A DNA stretch of 64,000 nt from Lachnospiraceae bacterium (GTDB taxonomy: Bacteria; Bacillota; Clostridia; Lachnospirales; Lachnospiraceae): the NCBI GenBank assembly GCA_015057035.1, contig SVFC01000010.1, forward strand, positions 1 to 64,000. Direction: 5' to 3'. The notes beneath the pieces are model-generated. The model saw nothing but the letters and a program-made list of their open reading frames with translations. It was not told the origin of the DNA and searched no databases. Below, in pieces: positions 14,650 to 25,000 of the stretch (the stretch's first letter is position 1; every line of letters begins with the position of its first letter). The position numbers and the translations under genes are program-made.

Positions 14650-16947
14650 ATGGAACAGGTACGAATCCAACTAGAAGGGATTAGTAAGAGTTACTATGCT
14701 AAGACTGCAGTGACGCAGGCGCTTCGCAAGATAAATCTTACTTTTCGAATGGGTGAATTTGTAGCGATTACAGGTGAAAGCGGTAGTGGTAAGTCTACAC
14801 TTTTAAACATCATTGGTGGTATGGATACTTTTGATGATGGAGAGATGTATGTGGATGGCCAGCCAACCTTCCAGTATGACGAAGAAGATTGGGAAGAATA
14901 TCGCAGAAATAAAATCGGCTACGTATTTCAGGATTATAGTTTGATCGGTCATTATACTGTCTTGGACAATATGATGAGTGGTCTTCTTATTATGGGATTA
15001 TCTTCGGATGAGGCAAAAAATACAGCCAGACACTATCTGAAACTGGTAGGATTAGAAGGATATGAGTTACATAAAGCCACAGAATTATCCAGTGGTCAGA
15101 AACAGCGTTTGTCTATTGCAAGAGCTTTGGCTAAGAATACAGGTATCATTGTTGCAGATGAACCAACCGGTAACCTGGATAGTGAAACGGGCGACCAGAT
15201 TATTGCTCTCTTGAAAGAGTTGTCGAAAGACCGCCTGGTGATTATGGTTACTCATAACTATGAGCAGGCGGAAAAATATGTAACCAGAAAAATCAGAATC
15301 CATGAAGGTGAAGTTGTGGTGGATGTTCTGGTGAATAACGGGGAAGAAGCTGGTGGAGAACTGCAGGGGGAATCTGTACAGCAGCAGGAATCTTCAGAAC
15401 AGGAGAAAGTGATAGAACAGCAGACACTTTCGGAACAAGAAGGCGAAGCTTCGCGTAAAAAAGTCTTTTGGGAGCAGTTTAAAACGGCATGGTATTTTGC
15501 CAGCAAGAATGCTGTCACACAGTTGGGAAGGGCAACGTTGTTTACTATTTTCCTGTCTATTATTGCGATTGCGTCCTTTGTGTTGTTAGGACAGTTGCTG
15601 GTATATGAAGATGACATCAGTACCAAGATTTATTCTAACAAAGCATTTTATCGACAGGATGATACAAGACTGGTGGTGAAGAAGGCGGATGGAAGCCTTC
15701 TCACAGATGCGGACTTTGCCAAGATGAAAGAATTGGCATACGTGGTAGATGTGGATTCTTGCGACTATGCTAATGACATTAACTACTATGTAACAGAAGA
15801 TGAAGATTACGAATATCTGTATAGCTGGCATTGGGGTAGCAGAGACCCTGTGATTACACTGAAATTCCTTTCTGATAAGAAGTTTATGAAATCGGTGGAC
15901 TGTATTACAGAACAGGATCTGGCATATGGACGTTTGCCAGAGAAGAGAAATGAAATTGTAATCTATGATACAGATGATAGCCTTCTGAACCGTTCCAAGA
16001 AAATGTATTTTAAGGCAAATAACATTTGGGACAGTGGGGAATATTATGAAGCGAACTTGAAGATCGTCGGTATCTTAAAAGAAGAAACCGAGCAGATTTA
16101 TTTCTCAAAAGCAATGTGTCAGATGTTGTCTATGGATATTGATTCGGATCTGTCTAGAATCGTTTATGCCTACGATTATAGAAAGATGGACTATGCCCAG
16201 AAACCAGAAATGGTGTTGGTGATTGCGGACGATTTGAAGGACAATCAGGTGCGTGTTTCCAAGGATATCGAAGTGGGTGTCACAGGAGAGATTCTGTTCC
16301 GTTTCTGGGAATATGATGAAAACGGAGAGATTTCAGAAGAATATGTGGAACAAACCGTTGTGGTACAGAAAAAGACCACAGGTCACACCAGAGATTTCCT
16401 GGAAGTAAGTCAGGAGTTATTTGACAAGTATTATCAGGCAGAAAATAAACAGGCCTCTGTATATATTGCAAGTTATGCCAAAACCGATGAGGTTATCTCA
16501 GCATTGGAGAGACTGGGATATAGTGCAATTAGTACAATTCGCGTTAGCACAACAGACTACGATGAGATTTTGGTATTTGACAGACTGAAGGTTATGGGAA
16601 TCTGTTTCGGCGGCCTTTTAGCATTGATTTTTGCAGAAGTGCTTATCCTGCGTTCGCTTATGAAGATTCGAGTAAAAGATTACTTTGTATTGAAATTCAT
16701 CGGTATGAAGATGCAGATGATTCGCAAGATTAGTTATCTAGAAATTGGAGTATATGTTCTGGTTGCAATGGGAATTACGGTAGCACTGATGTGGGCGCTT
16801 AATTTTGCGGGAATTCCGCTTGTGACAGAGATGATGTGGTACTACGAACTGAAGGGATATATAGCTTTTGCGGCGTATAATTTGTTCCTTTCTGTTTTAA
16901 CAGTTGCCTCCTTTAACAGATTACTGAAAGGAAGGTTGAATGCATGA
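14650..16947 (+). CDS. ABC exporter subunit: ATPase fused to FtsX-type permease
   Basis: A 765-residue fusion. Residues 1-225 are an ABC ATPase with Walker A GESGSGKS (42-49), signature LSSGQ (146-150) and Walker B IIVADEPTGNLD ending at 177. A Gln/Glu-rich linker (about 232-275) leads to a first membrane helix (about 293-318), a large extracytoplasmic domain, and three helices in the last 130 residues, the MacB/FtsX layout. Such transporters are mechanotransmitters or export peptides and antibiotics rather than importing. The start at 14650 has GGAG 8 nt upstream. The next gene encodes a similar fusion and overlaps by 4 nt (ATGA), so the two probably form a heterodimer. No two-component system is adjacent. 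Confidence 0.9.
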   Translation: MEQVRIQLEGISKSYYAKTAVTQALRKINLTFRMGEFVAITGESGSGKSTLLNIIGGMDTFDDGEMYVDGQPTFQYDEEDWEEYRRNKIGYVFQDYSLIGHYTVLDNMMSGLLIMGLSSDEAKNTARHYLKLVGLEGYELHKATELSSGQKQRLSIARALAKNTGIIVADEPTGNLDSETGDQIIALLKELSKDRLVIMVTHNYEQAEKYVTRKIRIHEGEVVVDVLVNNGEEAGGELQGESVQQQESSEQEKVIEQQTLSEQEGEASRKKVFWEQFKTAWYFASKNAVTQLGRATLFTIFLSIIAIASFVLLGQLLVYEDDISTKIYSNKAFYRQDDTRLVVKKADGSLLTDADFAKMKELAYVVDVDSCDYANDINYYVTEDEDYEYLYSWHWGSRDPVITLKFLSDKKFMKSVDCITEQDLAYGRLPEKRNEIVIYDTDDSLLNRSKKMYFKANNIWDSGEYYEANLKIVGILKEETEQIYFSKAMCQMLSMDIDSDLSRIVYAYDYRKMDYAQKPEMVLVIADDLKDNQVRVSKDIEVGVTGEILFRFWEYDENGEISEEYVEQTVVVQKKTTGHTRDFLEVSQELFDKYYQAENKQASVYIASYAKTDEVISALERLGYSAISTIRVSTTDYDEILVFDRLKVMGICFGGLLALIFAEVLILRSLMKIRVKDYFVLKFIGMKMQMIRKISYLEIGVYVLVAMGITVALMWALNFAGIPLVTEMMWYYELKGYIAFAAYNLFLSVLTVASFNRLLKGRLNA

Positions 16948-19394
16948 TTAAGATAGAACATTTATATAAAACCTATAATCCTGGTAAGAAGAATGAGGAA
17001 AAAGTATTAAAGGACATTTCACTCGAATTTGACCGCACAGGACTGGTATGTCTCTTGGGAGAAAGTGGTTCTGGTAAGACCACACTCTTAAATACCATCG
17101 GTGGATTAGACACTTTTTCTGGTGGAACCATAACCATTGACCAGACCACACTTAAGGGATATAACCCTAAGGTGATGGAACCAATTCGAAATGATAGATT
17201 TGATTACATTTTCCAGAATTATTATCTGCTGGGAGACCATACTGTTGGCTACAATGTGAAGCTTGCCTTAAACCGTTTCGATATTAGCGAAGAGGAAAAG
17301 GAAGAGCGTGTAGAATACGTATTGAACATGCTGGGCATGGGAAAATACAAAAAGAAACAGGTTAACAAATTATCTGGTGGCCAGCAGCAGAGAGTATCCA
17401 TTGCAAGAGCACTGGTAAAATCTCCTGATATTATTCTGGCAGATGAACCAACAGGAAACCTGGACGAAGAAAATACATTACGCACCATGAGTATCTTAAA
17501 GAGCATCTCCAAGGAATGCCTTGTGCTTCTGGTAACTCATGAGAGACGTATCGCCAACTTCTTCGCAGATAGAATTATTGAAATCCGTGATGGTCAGGTC
17601 ATCAGTGATGAAATCAATCACGCAGCAGATGCCTATGAGCGTGGGGATGATGCTAACATCTACTTAAAAGAGATGGAATGTGAGACTCTGGCCAATGACC
17701 TGGCGAACTTCCGCATTTACGTGGAGGGCAAGGATCGAGAAGACCTAGAGGAAAGAACGGTAGGGCTTAGTATCGCCTTTCGAGATGGAAAACTCTATAT
17801 TAAGAACCATATGAACTGCGACGTTATCCTGGAGGGAGAGGAAAGCGGTATTCATATGGTGGATGAATTCCGTCCAAAATTCGATATGGAGGAAATGGAA
17901 AAGGTTGCCTATAACTTGCCAAAATTAAAGAGCAAGGGAAGTGCTCACCTGGCATTTAAGGAAGTTCTCCATATGGCGATTGAAAATATTCGTTCTATGG
18001 GCAAAAAGCAGGCTTTTGTTCTGGGTGTGCTGGTGGTGACGGCAATATTGTTATCCGTCACGGTAGCGGATTTTGTGAATACGGTTTCTGTGGATGAAGA
18101 AGCCATTGTGACTACGGATTCTCACTATATCTATATGAAGTTTGCTCCAGCAGGGTCTTTTGCGGTAGAGTCACCAAAAGCGATTCTGGAATTCGCAGAA
18201 GAGCATTTCAGTAATAACAAGCTGGGAACTGCGTTTTTTACTCCAGATGAAAACATTTTCCTGCAGGGTGAAGTATATACCCAGATGGAAAATCTGGTAG
18301 AACGTATTAAGGGATTTTCCTATGTAGATAAAGCCTATCTGGATGAAAGTACGATTGTGTATGGAAGGGCTCCAGAAAAAAGAAATGAAGTGGTGTTGGA
18401 TCTTCGCATTGTGGAACAGATGTTAAAATCTGGTGGTGTTGTGTCTGCAATGTTAGAAAAACCAGAAAACTTTGTGGGAAAGACATTGGTAGTGGCTACC
18501 ACAAATGTGGAAGTGGAAGTGGTAGGTATCTGCCAATCAGGTCAGTCCAACATCTATTGTGGACAGAACGTATTATTGTCATTCCCAACCCGTGGTGAGA
18601 AGGTTGCAAACATTGCAGAACTGCAGGCGGAATATCCAGGGGAATATGAGAATCTGACGTTGAAAGATAATGAAATCCTTATGAGAGAAGGGATTGTGAA
18701 TTCTCTGAATTACCAGGTGGGAGACACAATTACTATTGGGGATGATGATGCCCATGTATATACGATTGTGGGAACCTGTCCTGACTCCTTAAATGCAAAC
18801 TATGTTATGTCGGATGAAGGATGTGATAACGTTCGTGATTTGATTATTTACGAGCTGAAGGATTGCATGTTCTATACAAACGATCAGCAGGCGGCATTGG
18901 AATATTTTGAAGCGCTGAAAAATAGTTACCGTGGAGAATTGAAGATTGAGATTAACGTACCACATGAGATGCAGGTGGAAGAGTACAAAGAAGCCAACCA
19001 GGTGGATTTGGACGCAAAATATTTGATTGCTTTTATCTGTGTGGCGTTATCTCTGGTAATGGTATATTTTACTGTAAAATCCAATGCAGTATCCAGAAGT
19101 GAGGAGTTAACAGTATATCGTTTGATTGGTATTTCTAAGGGAAGTATTCTGCAGGCATATATTCTGGAAATGTTCTTTATGACGTGCATGACATCGTTAC
19201 CTGCAGTGCTGGGAACCAGCGTTGTGATTAAACTGATTAGTGCGATTCCTTCGTTACAGTTAGAATTGCTGTTTCCATGGTGGGCAGTAGCACTTCTTCT
19301 GGTGGCGATTTATCTGGTACATAGCCTGATAAGTATATTGCCAGTGTATGGGATTTTGTCCCAGCCACCGGCAACACTTGCAGTAAAGGAATAA
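16944..19394 (+). CDS. ABC exporter subunit: ATPase fused to FtsX-type permease
   Basis: An 816-residue fusion with the same architecture as the preceding gene. The ATPase has Walker A GESGSGKT (39-46), signature LSGGQQQRVS, Walker B IILADEPTGNLD and switch histidine in VTHERR. A helix near residues 355-375 precedes a large external domain, and three more helices fill the C-terminal 120 residues. It overlaps the previous stop by 4 nt, giving translational coupling. Expected role: partner of the 14650 protein in one exporter or mechanotransmission complex. The substrate is unknown. The operon ends here, because the next gene is on the other strand with its stop 2 nt away. Confidence 0.9.
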   Translation: MIKIEHLYKTYNPGKKNEEKVLKDISLEFDRTGLVCLLGESGSGKTTLLNTIGGLDTFSGGTITIDQTTLKGYNPKVMEPIRNDRFDYIFQNYYLLGDHTVGYNVKLALNRFDISEEEKEERVEYVLNMLGMGKYKKKQVNKLSGGQQQRVSIARALVKSPDIILADEPTGNLDEENTLRTMSILKSISKECLVLLVTHERRIANFFADRIIEIRDGQVISDEINHAADAYERGDDANIYLKEMECETLANDLANFRIYVEGKDREDLEERTVGLSIAFRDGKLYIKNHMNCDVILEGEESGIHMVDEFRPKFDMEEMEKVAYNLPKLKSKGSAHLAFKEVLHMAIENIRSMGKKQAFVLGVLVVTAILLSVTVADFVNTVSVDEEAIVTTDSHYIYMKFAPAGSFAVESPKAILEFAEEHFSNNKLGTAFFTPDENIFLQGEVYTQMENLVERIKGFSYVDKAYLDESTIVYGRAPEKRNEVVLDLRIVEQMLKSGGVVSAMLEKPENFVGKTLVVATTNVEVEVVGICQSGQSNIYCGQNVLLSFPTRGEKVANIAELQAEYPGEYENLTLKDNEILMREGIVNSLNYQVGDTITIGDDDAHVYTIVGTCPDSLNANYVMSDEGCDNVRDLIIYELKDCMFYTNDQQAALEYFEALKNSYRGELKIEINVPHEMQVEEYKEANQVDLDAKYLIAFICVALSLVMVYFTVKSNAVSRSEELTVYRLIGISKGSILQAYILEMFFMTCMTSLPAVLGTSVVIKLISAIPSLQLELLFPWWAVALLLVAIYLVHSLISILPVYGILSQPPATLAVKE

Positions 19395-19395
19395 A

Positions 19396-20256
19396 CTAAT
19401 CCTTTGGTTTATGATAGAAGTGACCTTGAAGTTTCTCGGTCTTAATGGCGTTGATGAAAGCTTTTTCATCGACGGCTTTGATAGCAGCAATGACTTGCTG
19501 ACATTCGTAACTAGAAACAACGGAATATACAACACTTCGTTCGTGGCCTTCATAAGAGCCTTCGCCCTTCATGATGGTGGCACCGTGGTGCGAAATCGTT
19601 GAGATTGCTTCACAGACAGCAGCGGCCTTGTTCGTAATAATGAATAAGGTTTGCTGCTGATAATTTTTGTATAAAAGGTGTAACACCTGAGTAGATGCAT
19701 ATTGGTAAATGATGGAGTACAGTGCAATGTCCCATCCGAAAAGCAAACCGCCTAATCCGATAATCACGATATTAATGCCCAGAATCAGATTAAAAGAATC
19801 ACGTCCGGTTTTCTGAGAAAAATAAATAGAGATAAAGTCTGTTCCACCGGAAGTAGCGTCCACACGAAGGCATAAACTAATGGCAAAACCATTGATGATA
19901 CCACCGAAAATACTAATCAGCAGAATATCATAGGTTAAAGGCATGCTTGGGATTAAGTCTGTAAAAATACCTGTTAAGAAAATCATCAGACAGGAATACA
20001 ATGTAAATTTTTTGCCAATATAGCGAAAGCCAATGTATACTGGAATTGCATTTAGTATAACGTTAATCACAGTGTAAGGAATGTGCCAATGAAGAAATAC
20101 CTCAATACATCTCTGAATCAGCAGTGTTAAACCAGTGGCACCGCCAGGAATCATTTCGCCGGTCTGTACAAATGTCTTGATATTGGTGGCCATAATCAAG
20201 GATGCCACACATATCGTGAGAATGCGTATTGCTTCTTTTTTTATCTTTTGTTTCAT
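19396..20256 (-). CDS. YitT family membrane protein (DUF161/DUF2179)
   Basis: A 286-residue protein with five to six hydrophobic helices in the first 190 residues, including the family motif GGATGLTLLIQ and RVDATSGGTDFISIYF. A soluble C-terminal domain of the DUF2179 type follows (TLFIITNKAAAVCEAIS to the end). The family is widespread in Firmicutes; a transport role has been suggested, but none is firmly established. The gene is convergent with the ABC exporter operon, with stop codons only 1 nt apart and no clear terminator between them, so the transcripts may overlap. Confidence 0.88.
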   Translation of the reverse strand: MKQKIKKEAIRILTICVASLIMATNIKTFVQTGEMIPGGATGLTLLIQRCIEVFLHWHIPYTVINVILNAIPVYIGFRYIGKKFTLYSCLMIFLTGIFTDLIPSMPLTYDILLISIFGGIINGFAISLCLRVDATSGGTDFISIYFSQKTGRDSFNLILGINIVIIGLGGLLFGWDIALYSIIYQYASTQVLHLLYKNYQQQTLFIITNKAAAVCEAISTISHHGATIMKGEGSYEGHERSVVYSVVSSYECQQVIAAIKAVDEKAFINAIKTEKLQGHFYHKPKD

Positions 20257-20445
20257 AAAGTTTCCCTCTTATCATAGTAATATTTGGATAAAACTCTTCA
20301 TAATTCGATTATATTCTCTTTTTGAATTCCACACAATATAATTTCAGAGGCAGTTTACAAAAAAATAAGAAAAAAGTACTAGTTTTTTTGCTATGGGCTT
20401 TTTATAATGAATATTAAACAATATATTAACATTTGGGGTGTATAT

Positions 20446-21300
20446 ATGAGATATGACAGTATTATTATCGGCAGTGGCCCAGCGGGGCTGTCTGCAGCGA
20501 TGAATTTAAAAATACACAATAAAAATATTCTGTGGTTTGGAAACAACAATTTAAGTGACAAGGTAGAGAAGGCAGAACGAGTGGACAACTATCCAGGGCT
20601 GCCAGCTATCAGTGGAAAAGAGTTACAACAGGCATTTTTGCAACACAAGGAAACCATGGGACTGGAGATTACGGACAAGATTGTAAGCACCATCTATGAT
20701 ATGGGTGGATATTATAATGTAATGGCGGAAAATGAGTTCTACGAGACGGAAACGGTGATTCTGGCTACCGGTGTCGTGACTGCTAATCAGTATCAGGGTG
20801 AGGCCGAATTTGTGGGACGTGGTGTCAGCTATTGTGCCACTTGTGATGGAAATCTGTATAAAGGAAAAAAGATTGCAGTGATTAGTACTGCAAAACGATT
20901 TGAGCATGAAGTAAAGTTCCTGGCAGAACTGGCAGAGCAGGTATATCTGTTTCCTTTTTACAAGGATTGTGAAGTGTCTGGGGAACATGTGGAGCTGATT
21001 GCAAAAGCGCCTCGTGAGATTTCCGGAGGCTTTCGTGTAGATAAGATTCGCCTGTCTGACGATAGTGAATTGGAAGTGGACGGTATCTTCATCATGAGAA
21101 ATTCCATTGCACCAACCGCATTATTGGCAGGACTTCAGATGGAGGACGGTCATATTGGCGTGAATCGCAAACAGGAGACCAATATGCCGGGCATTTATGC
21201 AATTGGTGATTGTACAGGGAAGCCATATCAGTACGCCAAGGCAGTTGGCGAGGGCAATGTGGCAGCACATAGTGTAATTGAATACTTAGGAGAGAAGTAA
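20446..21300 (+). CDS. thioredoxin-reductase-like flavoprotein without a clear NADPH-binding motif
   Basis: A 284-residue flavoprotein. The FAD motif is GSGPAG (9-14), the redox-active pair is CATC (130-133), and the C-terminal FAD motif is GIYAIGDCTGKPYQYAKAVG. In classical thioredoxin reductases the segment after CxxC carries GGGDSA and a basic HRR motif for NADPH. Here the segment reads KKIAVISTAKRFEHEV, with neither. Length is also about 25-30 residues below the usual 310. Ferredoxin-dependent flavin thioredoxin reductases and related clostridial disulfide oxidoreductases show such losses, so a non-NADPH electron donor is plausible. The ATG overlap with the following ABC ATPase gene (shared A at 21300) ties it to an exporter operon. 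Confidence 0.84.
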   Translation: MRYDSIIIGSGPAGLSAAMNLKIHNKNILWFGNNNLSDKVEKAERVDNYPGLPAISGKELQQAFLQHKETMGLEITDKIVSTIYDMGGYYNVMAENEFYETETVILATGVVTANQYQGEAEFVGRGVSYCATCDGNLYKGKKIAVISTAKRFEHEVKFLAELAEQVYLFPFYKDCEVSGEHVELIAKAPREISGGFRVDKIRLSDDSELEVDGIFIMRNSIAPTALLAGLQMEDGHIGVNRKQETNMPGIYAIGDCTGKPYQYAKAVGEGNVAAHSVIEYLGEK

Positions 21301-22001
21301 TGGCATATATTGAATTTAACCATATTTCAAAAGAATATATAACAGGAGAGACCACCATTAAGGCGTTAGATGATGCATCCTTTTTTGTGGAAAAGGGGGA
21401 ACTTGCGGTGGTGCTTGGCTCTTCTGGTGCAGGAAAAACCACTGCACTTAATATTTTGGGTGGCATGGATGTGGCCACAAAAGGACAGATTATTGTGGAT
21501 GGTAATGACGTTACCAAATATAACCAGCAGCAGTTGGTGGGATATCGTAGAACCGATATTGGTTTCGTGTTCCAGTTTTATAATCTGGTGCCAAACTTAA
21601 CAGCGTTGGAAAATGTAGAGCTGGCAGTACAGGTGTGTAAAGATGCATTAGACGCATCGGAAACATTGGAAAAGGTAGGATTGTCAGAACGTAAAAACAA
21701 TTTCCCTGCACAGCTTTCCGGTGGTGAACAGCAGCGAGTTTCCATTGCTCGTGCATTGGCGAAAAATCCAAAACTTCTGCTGTGCGATGAACCAACAGGT
21801 GCGTTAGATTATAATACGGGAAAACAAATCTTGCAGTTATTGCAGGATACCTGCCGCAAGGAGAATATTACAGTAATCATTATTACCCATAACTCTGCCA
21901 TAGCACCAATGGCAGACCGACTGATTCGTTTTAAGAGCGGAAAGGTGATTGAAATTACCAAGAATGACAACCCAGTATCCATTGCGGATATCGAGTGGTA
22001 G
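21300..22001 (+). CDS. ABC transporter ATP-binding protein (MacB/LolD type)
   Basis: A 233-residue ATPase. Walker A is GSSGAGKT (about 40-47), signature [15 protein letters not shown], Walker [13 protein letters not shown], and the switch histidine is in IITHN. The LolD/MacB subfamily powers FtsX-type permeases, and the next gene encodes one. The start overlaps the flavoprotein stop by 1 nt (TAATG). It probably drives the 22013 permease. Confidence 0.93.
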   Translation: MAYIEFNHISKEYITGETTIKALDDASFFVEKGELAVVLGSSGAGKTTALNILGGMDVATKGQIIVDGNDVTKYNQQQLVGYRRTDIGFVFQFYNLVPNLTALENVELAVQVCKDALDASETLEKVGLSERKNNFPAQLSGGEQQRVSIARALAKNPKLLLCDEPTGALDYNTGKQILQLLQDTCRKENITVIIITHNSAIAPMADRLIRFKSGKVIEITKNDNPVSIADIEW

Positions 22002-22012
22002 GAAGGATATCA

Positions 22013-25000
22013 ATGAAGGCATATACAAAGGATATCGTTAAGACGATATGGAAAGGAAAAAAGCGCTTTTGCGCCATAATGCTGATTGCGGCACTGGGTG
22101 TCTGTATGCTGGCGTGTTTGAAAGCCTCCTGTGATGACCTTCGCTATTCTGCAGATGAGTTTTTTGACAAGCAGAATCTGATGGATATTATGGTAGTGTC
22201 TACTATGGGTCTTACCGAGGAAGATTTAGAGGCATTATCCCGTATTGAAGGCATTGAAGATGTAGAAGGGACATTCAGCGAGACGGTATTTACCTATGTG
22301 GATGGACAGACAAAACAGGCTGCGGTAAAGGTGCTTAGCCAGAAGGGCATCAATATGCCATACATACTGGAGGGCGAATTGCCGTTGGCACCAGATGAGA
22401 TTCTGGTAACACGAGATTACATTAGTGAGACGGGCCTAGGAATCGGAGATAAGATTGTCATCGAAGAAGACATGGATTCGGAGGATGAGGAGCCTGAGGT
22501 TGAAGATGAATCTAAGGTGGTAGTGAAATCTGGGGGTGCGGAAGAAAATACAGAAATCTCAGAAAGTACCGAAACAGAAGAAGACTCTGAGGATGACGAA
22601 GATTTAGAAATCGAAATCGAGGAAGAGGAGGAAGAGCCGAACTTCCTGATTACAGAATATACGATTGTTGGTGTTGTAATTGATGCCATGGACATCAATA
22701 GTAACGAGGGTGCAATTGCTTTCCGTGCAAACTCTAATACAGACTACACATTTTTCGTGCTTCCGGAAGCGGTAGAAAGTGATGTATATACTGCCATTTA
22801 CCTCACCCTGACTGGAACGGATGAATTGTTATGCTACAGCGATGATTATGAAGAGCGCGTGGATTTATTTGTTCAGATTCTGGAAGAAGAGATAAAAGAA
22901 GATCGTGAGCAGAGTCGTTATGACGAGATAACGGGAGAGGCAAACGATAAAATAAATGATGCGGAAGATGAGATTAATGATAAACTCAGCGATGCAGAGG
23001 ATAAGATTAATGATGCTTTACAGGAAATCGAAGATGCCAGACAGGAACTGGCGGATGGCGAAGCGGATTTAATTCAGGCGGAGAAAGACCTGGCTAAGGC
23101 AGAACGAGAACTGGCAAAAGCCCAGCGTGAACTGGAACGTGCAGAGAGACAGTTAGCAGAGGCCAGAGAAGAACTGGAAGATGGCTGGGATGAGTTAGAA
23201 GCTGGAGAAACAGCTATCGAAGAGGGCGAGAAGGCACTGGACGAAGCTGAGAAAGAACTGGAAAATGCCAAGAAGGAACTGGATGAAGCTGAGAAAGAAT
23301 TAGATGACGCTGAAGCAGAGATTCCTGGGCAGTTCAGTACCATGAAAACCATGTTAAATGGTCAGCTTATTAATATCAAAGCGGATATTATGGAGATAGA
23401 ACCAGAGATTGAGACTTTGGAGAAAGAGGTAGCTGACCTCCGTGCAGAGCGTGATGAATTGGCTGCGAAGCAGGAGGCCGGAACCATCAATGCCTTCGAA
23501 CAGATGCGTCTGGTGGAGGTAGAACTGCAGTTGGCAGAGAAAGAACCTGCACTAGCTTTGAAGCAGGAACAGTTGGCAAGTCTGAAAGAGCAGCAGGTTG
23601 CTTATGAAGATTCTCTGGCGGACTTGGAACAGCAGGAAGCAGACGCTTATCAGCAGATTGAAGATGGCCGCGCTGATATAGCCGAAGCGAGAGAGGAAAT
23701 CTCAAACGGCGAGAAGGAAATCGCGGATAATCGTGCTGAGTTAGAAAAGAATAAAAAAGAATTGGCAGATGGCCGTGTTGATTTAGAAAAGGCCCAGAAG
23801 GAATACGATGATGCAAAAGCAGAGGTCGAGGATGGCTGGGAAGAACTGGAAGATGGTTGGGAAGAGTTGGAAGATGCCCGACAGGAAATCGAAGATGGCT
23901 GGGCAGAATTAGAAGATGGTAAAGCGGAGCTGGAGGAAGGCGAAAGCGAACTGGATGCTAATATCTCTGAATATGAAGATAAAAAGAGTGAAGCAGAAGA
24001 TTTGATTGCGGATGCCCGCGAAGAAATCGAAGACCTGAAGATGGCAGAGTGGTACATATCTACCCGTACATCTTTAAGTGGATATAATAACATTAAGACA
24101 GATGCAAAGAGTATCGAAGCTATTGGAAATGCATTTCCGATTCTCTTCCTTACCATTGCGATTCTGGTTAGTTTAACTACGATCTCTCGTATGGTAGAAG
24201 AGGACAGAGGGCTGATTGGTACATACAAGGCACTTGGATTTACGGACAGAGAAATCCAGAGAAAATATGTAATCTATGCATTGCTTGCATGTATTTTTGG
24301 TGGACTGTTAGGTTTGTTCCTGGGATTTGTTGTTTTACCAAATATCCTATTTATCATTTTCGGAGAGATGTATCAGTTGCAGGACTATTCATTGCATTTT
24401 AATGCGTTGTATGGTATTGGAGGCATTATATTATTCGTTATTGGTATTGTGGGAGCATCAATTCTTTCCTGCCGTAGCGAATTATCGAAAATGCCTGCAA
24501 CCTTAATGAGACCAAAAGCACCAAAGAATGGATCCAGAGTGTTCTTGGAGAGATTCCCGTCTATCTGGAGCAAATTATCCTTCTTAAACAAAGTAACGGT
24601 ACGAAATCTGTTCCGTTACAAAAAGCGTTTGTTTATGACGCTATTTGGTATTGCGGGTTGTACTTCTCTGTTGGTAGCAGGATTTACCATTAAAGATACT
24701 GTAACAGAACTGATGTATAAGCAGTATGGTGATGCATATATCTACGATTCTATGATTATCGCAGAAGACCAGGAGACGCTGTTTGAACATCTGGAAGGCG
24801 ACGAGAGTGTGCGTTCTTTCCTGAATGTGCATGTAAGCAACATCAAGCTGATTAACGAAGTGGGTAAAGAAGAGAGCATTCAGATTATGGTTGTGCCGGA
24901 AGGAAGTACTCTTCGTGGATACATCAACCTGTATAATCAGAAAGAGGAAACCCTCCGTCTGGAAGATGGTGTAGCCTATGTAACCATTAATGCCACAAAA

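Noticed and set aside
22417-24228. Minus-strand Ser-rich ORFs opposite the FtsX permease
   Set aside because: They mirror the Glu/Ala/Leu coiled-coil codons of the + strand gene; they show low-complexity Ser/Ala runs and no start signals.
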